A stretch of 64,000 nucleotides of DNA from Marinobacter bohaiensis (GCF_003258515.1 NZ_QGEH01000001.1:1736001-1800000), one strand, 5' to 3'; numbered from the stretch's first letter, positions 30,330 to 39,592 are shown. Program-made: numbers and translations. The notes: a model not told the origin generated them from the sequence alone.

Positions 30330-31292
30330 TCAGGCTGCCTGGGCTATCTGCCGGACCCGTTGTTCCAGTTCAACCTGGTCGGCAGCGAATTTGCGAATGC
30401 CTTCGGCCAGCTTTTCCGTGGCCATGGCGTCTTCGTTCATCAGCCAGCGGAAGTCGTTCTCGTCGAGGCTGACACGGTCGTCCACTTTATCCACGGATTG
30501 GGGCGACAGGATACGCGGCAATTCGCCCGGGTCATCTTGCAGGGACTCCAGCAGCGCCGGGCTGATGGTGAGCCGGTCGCACCCGGCCAGCTGCTCGATC
30601 TCGCCCGTGTTGCGGAAGCTTGCTCCCATCACCACCGTGTCGTAATTGTGGGCCTTGAAGTAATTATAGATCCGCGTGACCGACAGTACGCCCGGATCTT
30701 CGGGAGCCTCGAAGGCGCTCTTGCCGCTGGCCTTGAGATGCCAGTCAAGGATGCGACCGACGAAGGGCGAGATCAGGAAGGCGCCGGCTTCGGCGCAGGC
30801 GGCGGCCTGGGCGAACGAGAACAGCAGGGTCAGGTTGCAGTGGATGCCTTCTTTTTCCAGAACTTCGGCGGCCCGGATGCCTTCCCAGGTGGAGGCGATC
30901 TTGATCAGGACGCGCTCGGTGGGTACGCCGATGCTGTCGTAGAGTGCGACCAGCCGGCGTGCCTTGTCGATGGTCGCCTGGGTGTCGAAGGACAGTCGGG
31001 CGTCGACCTCCGTGGACACCACGCCCGGAATCAGGTCCAGGATCTTCTGGCCGGCCAGCACTGCCAGGTAATCGGTGGCTTGCCCCAACTGCTCGCGATC
31101 GCTGCCGCCCTGGCGCTGCGCGTAGTCGATGGCCATGTCGAGCATCGGGCGATAGGCCGGCAGGTCGGCGGCCTTGAGCAGCAGTGAGGGGTTGGTGGTG
31201 GCGTCCACCGGGCGCCACTGGGCGATGGCATCCAGGTCACCGGTATCGGCGACGACGGTGGTCATGGTCTTGAGTTGTTCGAGTTTACTCAT
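30330..31292 (-). CDS. tal: Transaldolase
   Basis: 320 aa, TalB-type length. [14 protein letters not shown] (about 29-42) and the Schiff-base Lys in [17 protein letters not shown] (about 132) are clear, as is [18 protein letters not shown] (about 155) and [10 protein letters not shown]. It interconverts sedoheptulose-7-phosphate plus glyceraldehyde-3-phosphate and erythrose-4-phosphate plus fructose-6-phosphate. The terB-like gene follows with no gap. The erythrose-4-phosphate it makes is the co-substrate of the DAHP-synthase-like gene further downstream on the same strand. Confidence 0.95.
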   Translation of the reverse strand: MSKLEQLKTMTTVVADTGDLDAIAQWRPVDATTNPSLLLKAADLPAYRPMLDMAIDYAQRQGGSDREQLGQATDYLAVLAGQKILDLIPGVVSTEVDARLSFDTQATIDKARRLVALYDSIGVPTERVLIKIASTWEGIRAAEVLEKEGIHCNLTLLFSFAQAAACAEAGAFLISPFVGRILDWHLKASGKSAFEAPEDPGVLSVTRIYNYFKAHNYDTVVMGASFRNTGEIEQLAGCDRLTISPALLESLQDDPGELPRILSPQSVDKVDDRVSLDENDFRWLMNEDAMATEKLAEGIRKFAADQVELEQRVRQIAQAA

Positions 31293-31446
31293 GGCGGCAA
31301 ATCGTCCTGATGCGTGGATGGCGCGGTCACAGCGGGCGCTGCGTCCTTCGCGTTGACCGGAGGCTGGCCAACAAATCTACAATAGCGATCTGCCTGGGCG
31401 GGAACAAGGGGACGGAAGCCGTGTTACGGCTCCGTCACGGTCGGGG

Positions 31447-32490
31447 TCAGGCCGGCTGCAGGATGTCTTCGCCCGTCTCTTCGGGGACCTTCGCCATCGC
31501 CCGCTCCAAAACCTCGATGCCGGAGCCGGGTTTATGGGCGTTCTCGCTGATGTGGCGGCGGAACTGCCGGCCACCTTTGCAGCCGTGAAACAGGTTCATC
31601 ACGTGACGACTGATGTGCGTCAGGTAGACACCGCGATCGAGTTCGCTCTGGATGTACGGCAGCATCGCCCGCAGCACGTCGTGGCGATTGCTGTAGGGCG
31701 CAGCACGGCCGAACAGGACCGGATCCACCTGCGACAGCATCCAGGGGTTCTGGTAGGCCTCACGACCGATCATCACACCGTCGACGTTTTCCAGGTGTTC
31801 CTGACACTGGGGCAGCGTCTTGATGCCGCCGTTGATGATGATCTCCAGGTGCGGGTAGCGCTGTTTGAGTGCGTATACCCAGTCGTATTTCAGCGGCGGG
31901 ATTTCCCGGTTTTCCTTGGGGCTGAGGCCATCAAGGATGGCGATGCGGGCGTGCACGATAAACGTACGGCAGCCGGCGCTGGCGACCACGTCAATGAAGT
32001 GGCACAGATCGTCGAACGATTCGCGGCCGTCGATGCCGATGCGATGTTTGACCGTCACCGGCAGGTGGGTGGCGGCCTGCATGGCGGATACGCCCTCGGC
32101 GACCGTTTCCGGATGGGCCATCAGGCAGGCGCCGATCATGTTGTTCTGGACCCGGTCGCTGGGGCAACCCACGTTCAGGTTGACTTCGTCGAAGCCGTGA
32201 TCCCCCGCCAGGCGCGCGCAGGTGGCCAGTTCCGAGGCGTTGCTGCCACCCAGTTGCAGGGCCAGCGGGTATTCGGCTTCCTCATGGCGCAGGAAACGGA
32301 CGGTGTCACCGTGGATCAGCGCGCCGGTGGTCACCATTTCCGTGTACAGCAGGGTGTCCCGCGACAGCAGGCGGGCGAAATAACGGTATGCGGAGGTGGT
32401 CCAATCCATCATCGGTGCCACGGAAAAGCGCCGGTTGAGGGCTGGCGCGGCGTTGCTGGACGGTGTCTTGGTGATTCCGGCTGACGGCAT
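31447..32490 (-). CDS. dusA: tRNA-dihydrouridine(20/20a) synthase DusA
   Basis: 347 aa flavoenzyme. FSVAPMMDWTTSAYRYFARLLS at the N-terminus and the catalytic Cys in NLNVGCPSDRVQNNMIGACLM (about residue 109) identify Dus; HGCKGGRQFRRHISENAH near the end is DusA-typical. It reduces U20/U20a in the D-loop with NADPH and FMN. The start at 32490 has AGGA at good spacing; an ATG two codons upstream is too close to that site, and the long upstream frame is discarded. The gene is divergent from the AEC transporter. Confidence 0.93.
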   Translation of the reverse strand: MPSAGITKTPSSNAAPALNRRFSVAPMMDWTTSAYRYFARLLSRDTLLYTEMVTTGALIHGDTVRFLRHEEAEYPLALQLGGSNASELATCARLAGDHGFDEVNLNVGCPSDRVQNNMIGACLMAHPETVAEGVSAMQAATHLPVTVKHRIGIDGRESFDDLCHFIDVVASAGCRTFIVHARIAILDGLSPKENREIPPLKYDWVYALKQRYPHLEIIINGGIKTLPQCQEHLENVDGVMIGREAYQNPWMLSQVDPVLFGRAAPYSNRHDVLRAMLPYIQSELDRGVYLTHISRHVMNLFHGCKGGRQFRRHISENAHKPGSGIEVLERAMAKVPEETGEDILQPA

Positions 32491-32682
32491 GGGCATCCTG
32501 ATGTTGCTGGGTTCGTTCTCGGGCGCGCGATTATAACGCGTCGGGCACTGAATAAAAAATGAACCGTTTTGCTGGTAGCGATGCGGCGCAAGTTGTTGCA
32601 GCAACTGGTAAGCTTCTGATTTTGGGCGCGGCGTCCTTTTTCCGGCGCCCACTGCGTGTCGGCGGGAAAGGAGTAGGTAGCC

Positions 32683-33597
32683 GTGGAAGTGCTTATACAG
32701 GCCCTGGTACCGGTGTTTGGGTTGATCCTGCTGGGTCAGTTCCTGCGTCGGGTGCATTTTCCGGGCGACGGTTTCTGGCCGTTGGCGGAGCGCTTCACCT
32801 ACTATGTGCTGTTCCCGCCCATGCTGCTCTACAAACTGGGCAACGCGCAGATACCGACCTCCGCCTATGGCGATATCGCCCTGGTGGTGATAGCCATGGC
32901 GGCGACCATCACGCTATTGATGGTCGTGCTGCAGCTCTGGCAGCGCTGGTCCGGCGCGGTTTTCAGCTCGGTGTACCAGGGCGCGATCCGTTTCAATTCG
33001 TTCGTGGGGCTGGCGGCGGCCGGGCTGATGCTGGGAGACGACGGGCTGTCCCTGTTTGCCGTCGGCGTGGCGATCAATGTGCCGTTGCTCAACCTGCTGT
33101 GTATCCTGATGTTTTCGGTGATGGTGGGGCAGGGGCCGGTGCGGCTGGTTCCGATGCTCAAGGCCATCGTCACCAACCCGCTGATCGTGGGCTCGGTGGC
33201 GGGCGCCATCTGGGGTTACCTGGGCATCGGCTTCCATCCCATCATTGCCCGGTTCCTGGAGCCGCTAAGTAGTATGGCGTTGCCGTTGGGGCTGCTCACG
33301 GTGGGGGCCGGGCTCCAGTTCAAGGCATTGCGTCATGCCTCCATGCCGTTCGTGCTGTCGTCGGCGCTGAAGCTGGTGCTGTTACCGGTTGTCACCGCGG
33401 GCCTGGCGGCCTGGCTGGGCATTGACGGCCTGATGTTGCAGGTCCTGATTCTGCTGGCGGCGCTGCCGACAGCGTCGTCGGCCTACATACTGGCACGCCA
33501 GCTCGGGGGCGACGCCCCCTTGATGGCCGGCATCATCAGCGGCCAGACTCTGCTGGCTATCCTGATCATGCCGGTGATGCTGGGGTTGCTGACGTAG
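32683..33597 (+). CDS. AEC-family transporter (auxin efflux carrier/YfdV type)
   Basis: 304 aa with about 10 hydrophobic helices. The N-terminal VEVLIQALVPVFGLILLGQFLRR, the TNPLIVGSVAGAIWGYLG segment in the middle and the two five-helix halves are family features. Members export or import carboxylates or aromatic acids; the substrate here is not deducible. GTG 32683 follows GGAAAGGAG closely. Convergent with znuA, 16 bases between stops. Confidence 0.85.
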   Translation: MEVLIQALVPVFGLILLGQFLRRVHFPGDGFWPLAERFTYYVLFPPMLLYKLGNAQIPTSAYGDIALVVIAMAATITLLMVVLQLWQRWSGAVFSSVYQGAIRFNSFVGLAAAGLMLGDDGLSLFAVGVAINVPLLNLLCILMFSVMVGQGPVRLVPMLKAIVTNPLIVGSVAGAIWGYLGIGFHPIIARFLEPLSSMALPLGLLTVGAGLQFKALRHASMPFVLSSALKLVLLPVVTAGLAAWLGIDGLMLQVLILLAALPTASSAYILARQLGGDAPLMAGIISGQTLLAILIMPVMLGLLT

Positions 33598-33613
33598 GGA
33601 TGCGGGCCTGAAA

Positions 33614-34588
33614 CTACTCGCCCAGGCAGGAAAGTGCCGCGTCGGCCAGCGACTGCTGGAATTGCAGGTAACCGTCCCTCTCCAGCGGGATGTCCGAGCC
33701 CAGCGGATCCCAGGTGGTGATGGTCAGGTTGAGATCTTCGGTCAGTCCCTGCCACCAGTCACGGCTGAACTGGGGCTCGGTCATCAGGCAGGGGTGCGCG
33801 GCACCGCCCAGTTCTTCGCGGACTTTGGCCAGATGCCGGGCGCCCGGTGAGCGTTCCGGTGTCAGCGTGAGCGCCTGGCTGACGTGCAGACCATAGTGCT
33901 CGGCGAAGCGTCGGAAGGCGTCGTGGTAGGTGAAAATGTCCACGTCGTGGAGCGATGTCAGCCGGTTGCGGATGTCGCCCTCGGTCATCTCCAGCGCTGT
34001 CTCGAAGTCCGCCAGGCGCCCGGCCATGGCGTCGGCCTGGTCAGTGCGTACCTGCGCCAGGCGTGCCTCAATGGCGCGGGTCATGGTCAGCGCGATTTGC
34101 GGGTCCAGCCAGACGTGGGGGTCGACACCGTGATGGTGATGTTCGTGCTCCTCTTCGGCGGCGTGGTCGTGTCCGGCTTCGTCATGGTGCTCGTGTTCGG
34201 CTTCCTCGTGATGCTCGGCGTGCTCTTCGTGCGCGCCCTCGTGGGCCTTGATGTCGTCCGGCATCAGGGCGAGGGTGCGATCCTTCATCTCCGGGCTTTC
34301 CAGCAGGTGTTCCAGGAAGGTTTCCAGCTCCGGCCCCACCCACAGGATCAGGTCGGCGTCAGCCAGCGCCCGGCGGTCGGATGGGCGCAACTGATAGGTG
34401 TGGGGGCTGGCACCGGCCGGAATCAGGGTGTGGATCTCTGTGTCGGCGGGGGCGACCGCCTGGGTCAAAAGGGCCAACGGCTTGATTGAGGTGACGATTT
34501 TCAGGGGCTGCTCGGGTTGTGCCGCGGCGGCGGTTGCTGTCAACAGGAGCAGGGCGATGAGTTTTACAGCGTGTCTGGCGTAGGTCAT
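33614..34588 (-). CDS. znuA: Zinc ABC transporter substrate-binding protein
   Basis: 324 aa cluster-A solute-binding protein. A signal peptide (1-22, ending TAAAA) exports it to the periplasm. SIKPLALLTQAV, GASPHTYQLRPSD (metal His) and VDPHVWLDPQIA are family motifs, and a long His/Glu/Asp-rich loop (about 117-157) precedes the last of these, as in ZnuA. It captures Zn2+ and delivers it to ZnuB. The znuB, znuC and zur genes usually adjacent are absent on both sides. A Zur-box-like palindrome is 29 bases upstream of the start. Confidence 0.92.
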   Translation of the reverse strand: MTYARHAVKLIALLLLTATAAAAQPEQPLKIVTSIKPLALLTQAVAPADTEIHTLIPAGASPHTYQLRPSDRRALADADLILWVGPELETFLEHLLESPEMKDRTLALMPDDIKAHEGAHEEHAEHHEEAEHEHHDEAGHDHAAEEEHEHHHHGVDPHVWLDPQIALTMTRAIEARLAQVRTDQADAMAGRLADFETALEMTEGDIRNRLTSLHDVDIFTYHDAFRRFAEHYGLHVSQALTLTPERSPGARHLAKVREELGGAAHPCLMTEPQFSRDWWQGLTEDLNLTITTWDPLGSDIPLERDGYLQFQQSLADAALSCLGE

Positions 34589-34611
34589 GTCGAGTTCCAG
34601 TGCGGATTTTT

Positions 34612-34634
34612 GGCAATGTTATAATGTAACAGGT
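34612..34634 (-). promoter_or_regulatory. Zur-box-like operator of znuA
   Basis: TGTTATAATGTAACA (34617-34631) is a near-perfect dyad with TGTTA/TAACA arms and matches the gammaproteobacterial Zur consensus core. It includes TATAAT-like bases, so Zur binding would occlude the znuA promoter. Confidence 0.72.
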
Positions 34635-34777
34635 TGCGCGTAAAGTCCGAAACAAGCGACGAAGATGCGGTCTCGTGGGTTCATGCGTGCGAGCGTATAG
34701 GACGCTATAATGCGCGATCTGAATCCATTCCGCGGATGCCCGCTCAGGAGCGTCCGTTCTGCTCACAGGAATCATCA

Positions 34778-36274
34778 ATGACTGTTCGTACCCGAATTGC
34801 ACCGTCTCCCACCGGTGATCCCCACGTTGGCACGGCCTACGTGGCGCTGTTCAACATGTGCTTTGCCCGCCAGCACGGTGGTCAGTTCATTCTGCGCATT
34901 GAAGATACGGATCAGACCCGGAGCACGGCGGAATCCGAGCAGGATATCCTGTCAGCCCTGCGCTGGCTGGGACTGGAGTGGGACGAGGGGCCGGACGTGG
35001 GTGGCCCGCACGGTCCTTACCGCCAGTCCGAGCGCAAGGCCGATTACCGTGGTTACGCTGAGGAGCTGGTGGAAAAGGGCCACGCCTTCTACTGTTTCCG
35101 CACGCCCGAAGAGCTCGATCGGATTCGCGAAGAGCGCAAGGCCGCAGGCCAGAATCCGGGGATCAAGGGCGACCTGGAATTGCCGGCGGATGAAGTCCGG
35201 GCGCGTCTGGAAGCGGGCGAGCCGCATGTGATCCGCATGAAGGTGCCGGACGAGGGCGTCTGCGTCATCGATGACATGCTGCGCGGCCAGGTCGAGATCG
35301 ATTGGGGGCAGGTGGATTGCCAGATCCTGCTCAAGTCCGACGGCATGCCGACCTATCATCTGGCGAATGTGGTGGATGACCACCTGATGGGCATCACCCA
35401 CGTGATGCGCGGTGAGGAATGGATCAACTCCGCGCCCAAGCATCAGTTGCTCTACAGGTACTTTGGCTGGGACATGCCGGTGCTGTGCCACCTGCCGCTG
35501 CTGCGCAATCCGGACAAGAGCAAGCTATCCAAGCGCAAGAACCCCACCAGTATCAACTTCTACGAGCGTATGGGGTTCCTGCCCGAGGCGGTGATCAATT
35601 ACCTGGGGCGTATGGGCTGGTCGATGCCGGATGAGCGCGAGAAGTTCTCGGTCCAGGACATGATCGACCACTTCGACATCCAGCGGGTGTCCCTGGGCGG
35701 CCCTGTGTTCGACGTGGAAAAGCTGCGCTGGCTCAACGGCCTCTGGCTGCGTGAGGATCTCGACGATGAGGCGTTCGTCGAGCGCCTGCAGCGCTGGTGG
35801 TTCAATCGTGAGGCGCTGGAGGCCCTTGTCCCTCACGTTCGCGGGCGTGCCGAGGTGTTCAGCGACGTGGCGCCCATGGCCAGTTTCATGTTCTCCGGCA
35901 TGATGGATCTCAAGCCCGAGGACTTTGCGCACAAGAAGCTGGAAGAGGGGGAGGTGAAGCGGGTGCTGCAGTTTGCCCTGTGGCGCCTGGAGGCCCAGCG
36001 GCACTGGAGTAAGGACAATATCTTCGTCGACGTGAAAGGATTGGCCAAGGCCATGGACCTGAAGATGGGCGAGTTCATGTTCCCCATTTTCGTGGCCATT
36101 GCCGGAACGCCCAACTCCTGGTCGGTGATGGATTCCATGGCGCTGCTGGGCCCGGATATGACCCGGGCGCGACTGCGTCATGCACTGCAGGTGCTGGGTG
36201 GTTTCTCCAAGAAAGAAACCAAGCGGGTGGAGAAAGAATACGCGGCGTTGCCCGCTGAAGGGGGCGACGCGTAA
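34778..36274 (+). CDS. gltX: Glutamate--tRNA ligase
   Basis: 498 aa class I aminoacyl-tRNA synthetase. The HIGH-equivalent is in [13 protein letters not shown] (about 9-21) and the KMSKS-equivalent is [10 protein letters not shown] (about 248-257). The C-terminal anticodon-binding helical domain is complete. ATG 34778 after ACAGGA matches the usual start [13 protein letters not shown]; a 48-residue longer frame is rejected. About 90 bases after the stop come two copies of tRNA-Glu, its own substrate, so enzyme and tRNA are neighbours, although the tRNAs have their own promoter. Confidence 0.97.
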   Translation: MTVRTRIAPSPTGDPHVGTAYVALFNMCFARQHGGQFILRIEDTDQTRSTAESEQDILSALRWLGLEWDEGPDVGGPHGPYRQSERKADYRGYAEELVEKGHAFYCFRTPEELDRIREERKAAGQNPGIKGDLELPADEVRARLEAGEPHVIRMKVPDEGVCVIDDMLRGQVEIDWGQVDCQILLKSDGMPTYHLANVVDDHLMGITHVMRGEEWINSAPKHQLLYRYFGWDMPVLCHLPLLRNPDKSKLSKRKNPTSINFYERMGFLPEAVINYLGRMGWSMPDEREKFSVQDMIDHFDIQRVSLGGPVFDVEKLRWLNGLWLREDLDDEAFVERLQRWWFNREALEALVPHVRGRAEVFSDVAPMASFMFSGMMDLKPEDFAHKKLEEGEVKRVLQFALWRLEAQRHWSKDNIFVDVKGLAKAMDLKMGEFMFPIFVAIAGTPNSWSVMDSMALLGPDMTRARLRHALQVLGGFSKKETKRVEKEYAALPAEGGDA

Positions 36275-36323
36275 GACGCTGTCCTGCGGCCTGTTACCCC
36301 CTGAAAAAAGTTCAGTTCAGGGG

Positions 36324-36352
36324 TTGACGGGCAGGGGGCGCATCTCTACTAT
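36324..36352 (+). promoter_or_regulatory. Sigma-70 promoter of the first tRNA pair
   Basis: -35 TTGACG (36324-36329), 17-bp spacer, -10 TACTAT (36347-36352). It ends 14 bases before tRNA-Ala. No equally good promoter is visible before the second pair. Confidence 0.7.
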
Positions 36353-36366
36353 ACGCATCCGTTGTC

Positions 36367-36442
36367 GGGGCCATAGCTCAGCTGGGAGAGCGCAACACTG
36401 GCAGTGTTGAGGTCAGCGGTTCGATCCCGCTTGGCTCCACCA
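36367..36442 (+). tRNA. tRNA-Ala (GGC), copy 1
   Basis: 76 nt including encoded CCA. All four arms pair; acceptor GGGGCCA/TGGCTCC carries the G3:U70 wobble that defines alanine tRNA. Anticodon GGC at 36400-36402 in loop CTGGCAG. Identical to copy 2 at 36664. Confidence 0.97.
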
Positions 36443-36449
36443 AGTTTTA

Positions 36450-36525
36450 GTCCCCTTCGTCTAGTGGCCTAGGACTCCGCCCTTTCACGGCGGCAACAGG
36501 GGTTCGAACCCCCTAGGGGACGCCA
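36450..36525 (+). tRNA. tRNA-Glu (TTC), copy 1
   Basis: 76 nt with encoded CCA. Anticodon stem CCGCC/GGCGG, loop CTTTCAC, anticodon TTC at 36484-36486. Seven bases downstream of tRNA-Ala, so one precursor. Identical to copy 2 at 36749. Confidence 0.97.
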
Positions 36526-36529
36526 ATTT

Positions 36530-36556
36530 GGAAAGCCGTTCACAAGATGGTTTTCC
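36530..36556 (+). ncRNA. Conserved hairpin in tRNA-Glu trailer, copy 1
   Basis: Stem GGAAAGCC/GGTTTTCC (one G:U) with an 11-base loop, 5 bases past the CCA. The same loop recurs in copy 2 while the stem changes in a pair-preserving way. Could be a processing signal or a trailer-derived RNA. Confidence 0.5.
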
Positions 36557-36594
36557 TACTTCGTAAGCCCTGCTCATGTAGGGAGTCGGAGGCG

Positions 36595-36624
36595 AAAAAC
36601 CGCCCCACACCGGGCGGTTTTTTG
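36595..36624 (+). terminator. Terminator of first tRNA pair
   Basis: Stem AAAACCGCCC/GGGCGGTTTT with a 6-base loop and T-run. Confidence 0.92.
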
Positions 36625-36663
36625 TTTGTAAGCGAATAGATGTGCAGTGAAAATAGAAATTGA

Positions 36664-36739
36664 GGGGCCATAGCTCAGCTGGGAGAGCGCAACACTGGCA
36701 GTGTTGAGGTCAGCGGTTCGATCCCGCTTGGCTCCACCA
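36664..36739 (+). tRNA. tRNA-Ala (GGC), copy 2
   Basis: Identical in sequence to the copy at 36367. Anticodon GGC at 36697-36699, encoded CCA. 297 bases downstream of copy 1. Confidence 0.97.
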
Positions 36740-36748
36740 ATTTTTCTA

Positions 36749-36824
36749 GTCCCCTTCGTCTAGTGGCCTAGGACTCCGCCCTTTCACGGCGGCAACAGGG
36801 GTTCGAACCCCCTAGGGGACGCCA
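36749..36824 (+). tRNA. tRNA-Glu (TTC), copy 2
   Basis: Identical to the copy at 36450. Anticodon TTC at 36783-36785, encoded CCA. Spacer to the preceding tRNA-Ala is 9 bases against 7 in copy 1. Confidence 0.97.
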
Positions 36825-36829
36825 ATACA

Positions 36830-36854
36830 GAAAGCCGTTCACAAGATGGCTTTC
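36830..36854 (+). ncRNA. Conserved hairpin in tRNA-Glu trailer, copy 2
   Basis: Stem GAAAGCC/GGCTTTC, same 11-base loop as copy 1. The G:U pair of copy 1 is a G:C pair here, keeping the stem. Confidence 0.5.
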
Positions 36855-36892
36855 GCCCTCCGAAGCGGTCTATCAGGGCCGGGTCGGGATAA

Positions 36893-36921
36893 AAAAAACC
36901 GCCCAATTGGGCGGTTTTTTT
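36893..36921 (+). terminator. Terminator of second tRNA pair
   Basis: Stem AAAACCGCCC/GGGCGGTTTT with an AATT loop and seven T. Confidence 0.93.
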
Positions 36922-37004
36922 ATGTCTGGAATTTGTCTCTGAGCCCGTCTGGCGTGTTCGCAACGACGGGCGTTGCGACTGCCGTGAGGGCGGCGCCAGG
37001 TGCG

Positions 37005-37856
37005 TTAGCGGATGGCAATGGCGCCCTTGCCAACGCCTTCAAAGGCCTTCACCTGGATACGATCGTTCGGATGCGGCTGCTTGCAGGTATCGGCCAGGTG
37101 CGCCGCGATCAGTTCCACCGTGGAGTCCGTGTTCATCAGGTAAACGCGACGACGGGGCAGGGTCAGGGTGAATTCCCCCTGATTCGCCTCATAGGCAAAG
37201 GTGACATAGGCCGTGTCGTTTTCCACGAACTGCTCGACGATGTCTTCCTCGGTGCCCACATAGATGTCGCGCCACCGGTCGGCCCATTCGCGCTCCAGAT
37301 CATTGTCGCGGGCATCGTTGCGCCGGATCTCGATGCGCGAACGGTGCCCGTGCGCGATTCGCTGGCAATTGCCCAGATGCTTTTTCAGGCCGTGGACGTA
37401 ATGATAGTAGGGGCCGTCGATTTCTTCTTCCCGCAGGATGACTTCGATACCTGTAACGTTGCCCGGCAGCACGGCGCGCAGTTCGGCTTCAAGCAGCGCC
37501 GACACCGCCGACGGCACCACGCGTTCGCCCTCAAGCAGGAGAACGGCTTCGGCCGGGGACTGGTGGCGAATCAGGCCGCCATCTTCCAGCTGCCAGGCCA
37601 GGCTGACCCGATCACCCTCTTCGGTGACCTCCAGCGCAGGCTGATCCATGGGCGTGACCAACCGGTGGTCGACGCGTTCGTCGATCACCTGCTTGATGGT
37701 GCGCTTGACCGATCCGAAATCGAACACCATTCCCTGTTCGTCCAGCTCGCCGGCCAGGACGATATCGACAATCCAGCTTTCCCCCACCAATCCGCGACGG
37801 GTGTCCAGGTAAGCGAAATCGATGACGGTCAGGTTGTCGACAAAGAGGTGGTTCAT
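37005..37856 (-). CDS. Two-part 6-pyruvoyl-tetrahydropterin synthase/QueD-like protein
   Basis: 283 aa, about twice the length of QueD. The N-terminal part (1-75) has the beta-strand pattern and MVFDFGSVKRTIKQVIDERVDHRLV, matching the DF and Asp-His part of PTPS/QueD, but no zinc-binding HxH. The C-terminal part (about 150-283) has YHYVHGLKKHLGNCQRIAHGHRSRIEI with the zinc His triad and the catalytic-type Cys, but no obvious DF-DH segment. QueD makes 6-carboxy-tetrahydropterin for queuosine. Whether this protein does so, a related reaction, or none is open. ATG 37856. No other queuosine gene is nearby. Confidence 0.72.
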   Translation of the reverse strand: MNHLFVDNLTVIDFAYLDTRRGLVGESWIVDIVLAGELDEQGMVFDFGSVKRTIKQVIDERVDHRLVTPMDQPALEVTEEGDRVSLAWQLEDGGLIRHQSPAEAVLLLEGERVVPSAVSALLEAELRAVLPGNVTGIEVILREEEIDGPYYHYVHGLKKHLGNCQRIAHGHRSRIEIRRNDARDNDLEREWADRWRDIYVGTEEDIVEQFVENDTAYVTFAYEANQGEFTLTLPRRRVYLMNTDSTVELIAAHLADTCKQPHPNDRIQVKAFEGVGKGAIAIR

Positions 37857-37959
37857 GGATCAATCTAATTCCGGATAGGCGTGTGATTGGCGCAATTCTA
37901 ACAAAATTTCGTCTTCCCCCGTGAGTATTTAGCTTCCGACATTGAGCGGGAATGTGTTC

Positions 37960-38577
37960 ATGACCAACAAACTTGATGTGTCTGCGGCAGCGCTGGTACT
38001 GGCTGCCGGAGGTTCCCGGCGTATGGGGCGCCCCAAGGCCGCCTTATCGTGGTGTGGAAATTCCTTACTGGCGCTGGCGATTCGGCGCGCACGTGAGCTG
38101 TCCGACCGGGTGCACGTCGTGGTGGGCGGCCACTACCCGCTGATCCGCTTTCGCTGTGCCGCACAGCCGGATCGCTGGGTGGTCAACCCGGACTGGGCCG
38201 ATGGGCAGGCAGGCTCGTTGCAGAGGGGGTTATCAAGCCTGCCGGTGGGCATCACGGGCGCCTACGTGCTGTTGGTGGATCAGCCGGCAATTCATCCGGA
38301 ATTCTGGCCGTCATTGCGCCAGGCGGTTGACGAGGAGGAGGGGCGGCGACCGGTGGCTGCGGACCTGGGCGGTATGGCAGGCGCGCCGGCTTACCTGCCG
38401 CGCTCCATGTGGCCGGCGATTGCCCGGCTGCACGGGGATCAGGGGGCCGGTCGACTGCTTCGGCGGTTGGACGCCCGCCTGGTGGCGGCCCCGGGAGCGC
38501 AGCAGGACATCGACCGCTGGGCCGACTGGCAGCGCCTCAGAGCGCTCCGGAAAGCCACACCATGCCCGCCCCGATGA
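37960..38577 (+). CDS. MobA/MocA-like nucleotidyltransferase
   Basis: 205 aa. [19 protein letters not shown] (about 11-29) is the nucleotide-binding signature of this family, with the Lys that contacts phosphate; LVDQPAI (about 105) holds the metal-binding Asp. Related proteins are molybdenum-cofactor cytidylyl- or guanylyltransferases. The specificity-determining residues cannot be assigned with confidence. ATG 37960 is preferred over a TTG 18 bases upstream. Its last 41 bases overlap convergently with the receiver-protein gene. No xanthine-dehydrogenase-type gene is adjacent. Confidence 0.8.
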   Translation: MTNKLDVSAAALVLAAGGSRRMGRPKAALSWCGNSLLALAIRRARELSDRVHVVVGGHYPLIRFRCAAQPDRWVVNPDWADGQAGSLQRGLSSLPVGITGAYVLLVDQPAIHPEFWPSLRQAVDEEEGRRPVAADLGGMAGAPAYLPRSMWPAIARLHGDQGAGRLLRRLDARLVAAPGAQQDIDRWADWQRLRALRKATPCPPR

Positions 38578-39592
38578 GCCCCAGGCTCACCGCCAGGCCA
38601 CTTACGAAGGCTCGTAAGCTGAGGCCGCGATGTTGGTTGGCATAGGCTTCGACGGCGTTTCGGGCGATCTCCTCGGCGGTGTCACGGGAAATGGCGTGGG
38701 CCTGTTGGATGGCTTCCGACTGCAGCGTCTGCCAGAACTCGGTGTCGATGGTCTGCACGCTGGTCATGTGGTCCTTGAGCTCGGCCAGGGTTTCCGCCGT
38801 CAGTCCGGTTGATGCCGGCGGTGCCGATTGCCGGGAGAGGACCTCTTCCAGGTCGGCGCGAATATCGTTCCTGAGCCGCTGCAGGCGCTCTGCCAGCAGA
38901 TCGGCCTGGACGCTCCGCTCACGCTCCAGTAGCCGGCCCAGATGGTCGTATTGCTCGTCGAACAGGCCGCTGAGCAGCTCGTGCAGGCGGTTATTGACGT
39001 GTGTCCGCACGGCCGAACGGGCGACTTCTTCGATGGCGGCTTCCGAGCTTGCCGGTTGTGGGCCGCTTTGCTGTTGGCTGGTCCCGGAGTATGCCGCTGT
39101 GCTTGCGGGTTCCGGCCCGGTCAGGTCGAGTGGCTCGTCATCGAGGGCCAGCATGGGGTCGAGTGTGTCTTCAGGGGCCGGCGGAGCGGGCAGGGTATCT
39201 TTTTCGATGTCAGCGGTGAGCTGGTCAAGCACCGAGTAGAGGTGGTCCTGCTGCAACGGCTTGCTGAGGATGTCGTAGATGCCAAAGCGTCGGGCCTGGT
39301 CCGAGAAGGTGTCGGCCTTCTTGGAGGTGCACATGATGATTGGGATGGTTGCCGTAGCGGGATTGCCCTTGATGGCCCGGGTGGCTTCGATCCCGTTCAT
39401 GCCGGGCATCAGGTGATCCATGAAGATCACGTCGGGCCGGATTCCGTCCTTGCCGACGCTGTTGAGGGCATCCAGGGCTTCTTCGGCAGAGCCGGCCATG
39501 CCGACCGTCATTGAACCGTTTTCCAGCAGTTTGCTCAGCGCGAAACGGGCCACCTTGGAATCGTCCACCAGCAATGCGTTCTTCAGTGCCAT
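38537..39592 (-). CDS. Receiver-domain protein with C-terminal membrane anchor
   Basis: 351 aa. Residues 4-120 are a CheY-like receiver: acidic pair D10-D11, phosphoacceptor D59 in [11 protein letters not shown], Ser90, and K111 in LSKPL. Then a Pro/Glu/Ala-rich linker (about 135-190), a long helical, probably coiled-coil region (about 190-320), and a single hydrophobic helix at the extreme C-terminus (about 325-348) followed by only a few residues. There is no DNA-binding or enzymatic output domain. A tail-anchored response regulator is uncommon. No histidine kinase is adjacent. It overlaps the MobA-like gene end to end. Confidence 0.85.
   Translation of the reverse strand: MALKNALLVDDSKVARFALSKLLENGSMTVGMAGSAEEALDALNSVGKDGIRPDVIFMDHLMPGMNGIEATRAIKGNPATATIPIIMCTSKKADTFSDQARRFGIYDILSKPLQQDHLYSVLDQLTADIEKDTLPAPPAPEDTLDPMLALDDEPLDLTGPEPASTAAYSGTSQQQSGPQPASSEAAIEEVARSAVRTHVNNRLHELLSGLFDEQYDHLGRLLERERSVQADLLAERLQRLRNDIRADLEEVLSRQSAPPASTGLTAETLAELKDHMTSVQTIDTEFWQTLQSEAIQQAHAISRDTAEEIARNAVEAYANQHRGLSLRAFVSGLAVSLGLIGAGMVWLSGAL

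Larger units (their letters stand above)
36367..36921 (+). repeat. Tandem duplication of a tRNA-Ala/tRNA-Glu transcription unit
   Basis: Two units about 297-299 bases apart. tRNAs are identical; spacers, hairpin stems and terminator loops have diverged. The trailer hairpin loop is unchanged. Confidence 0.9.
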
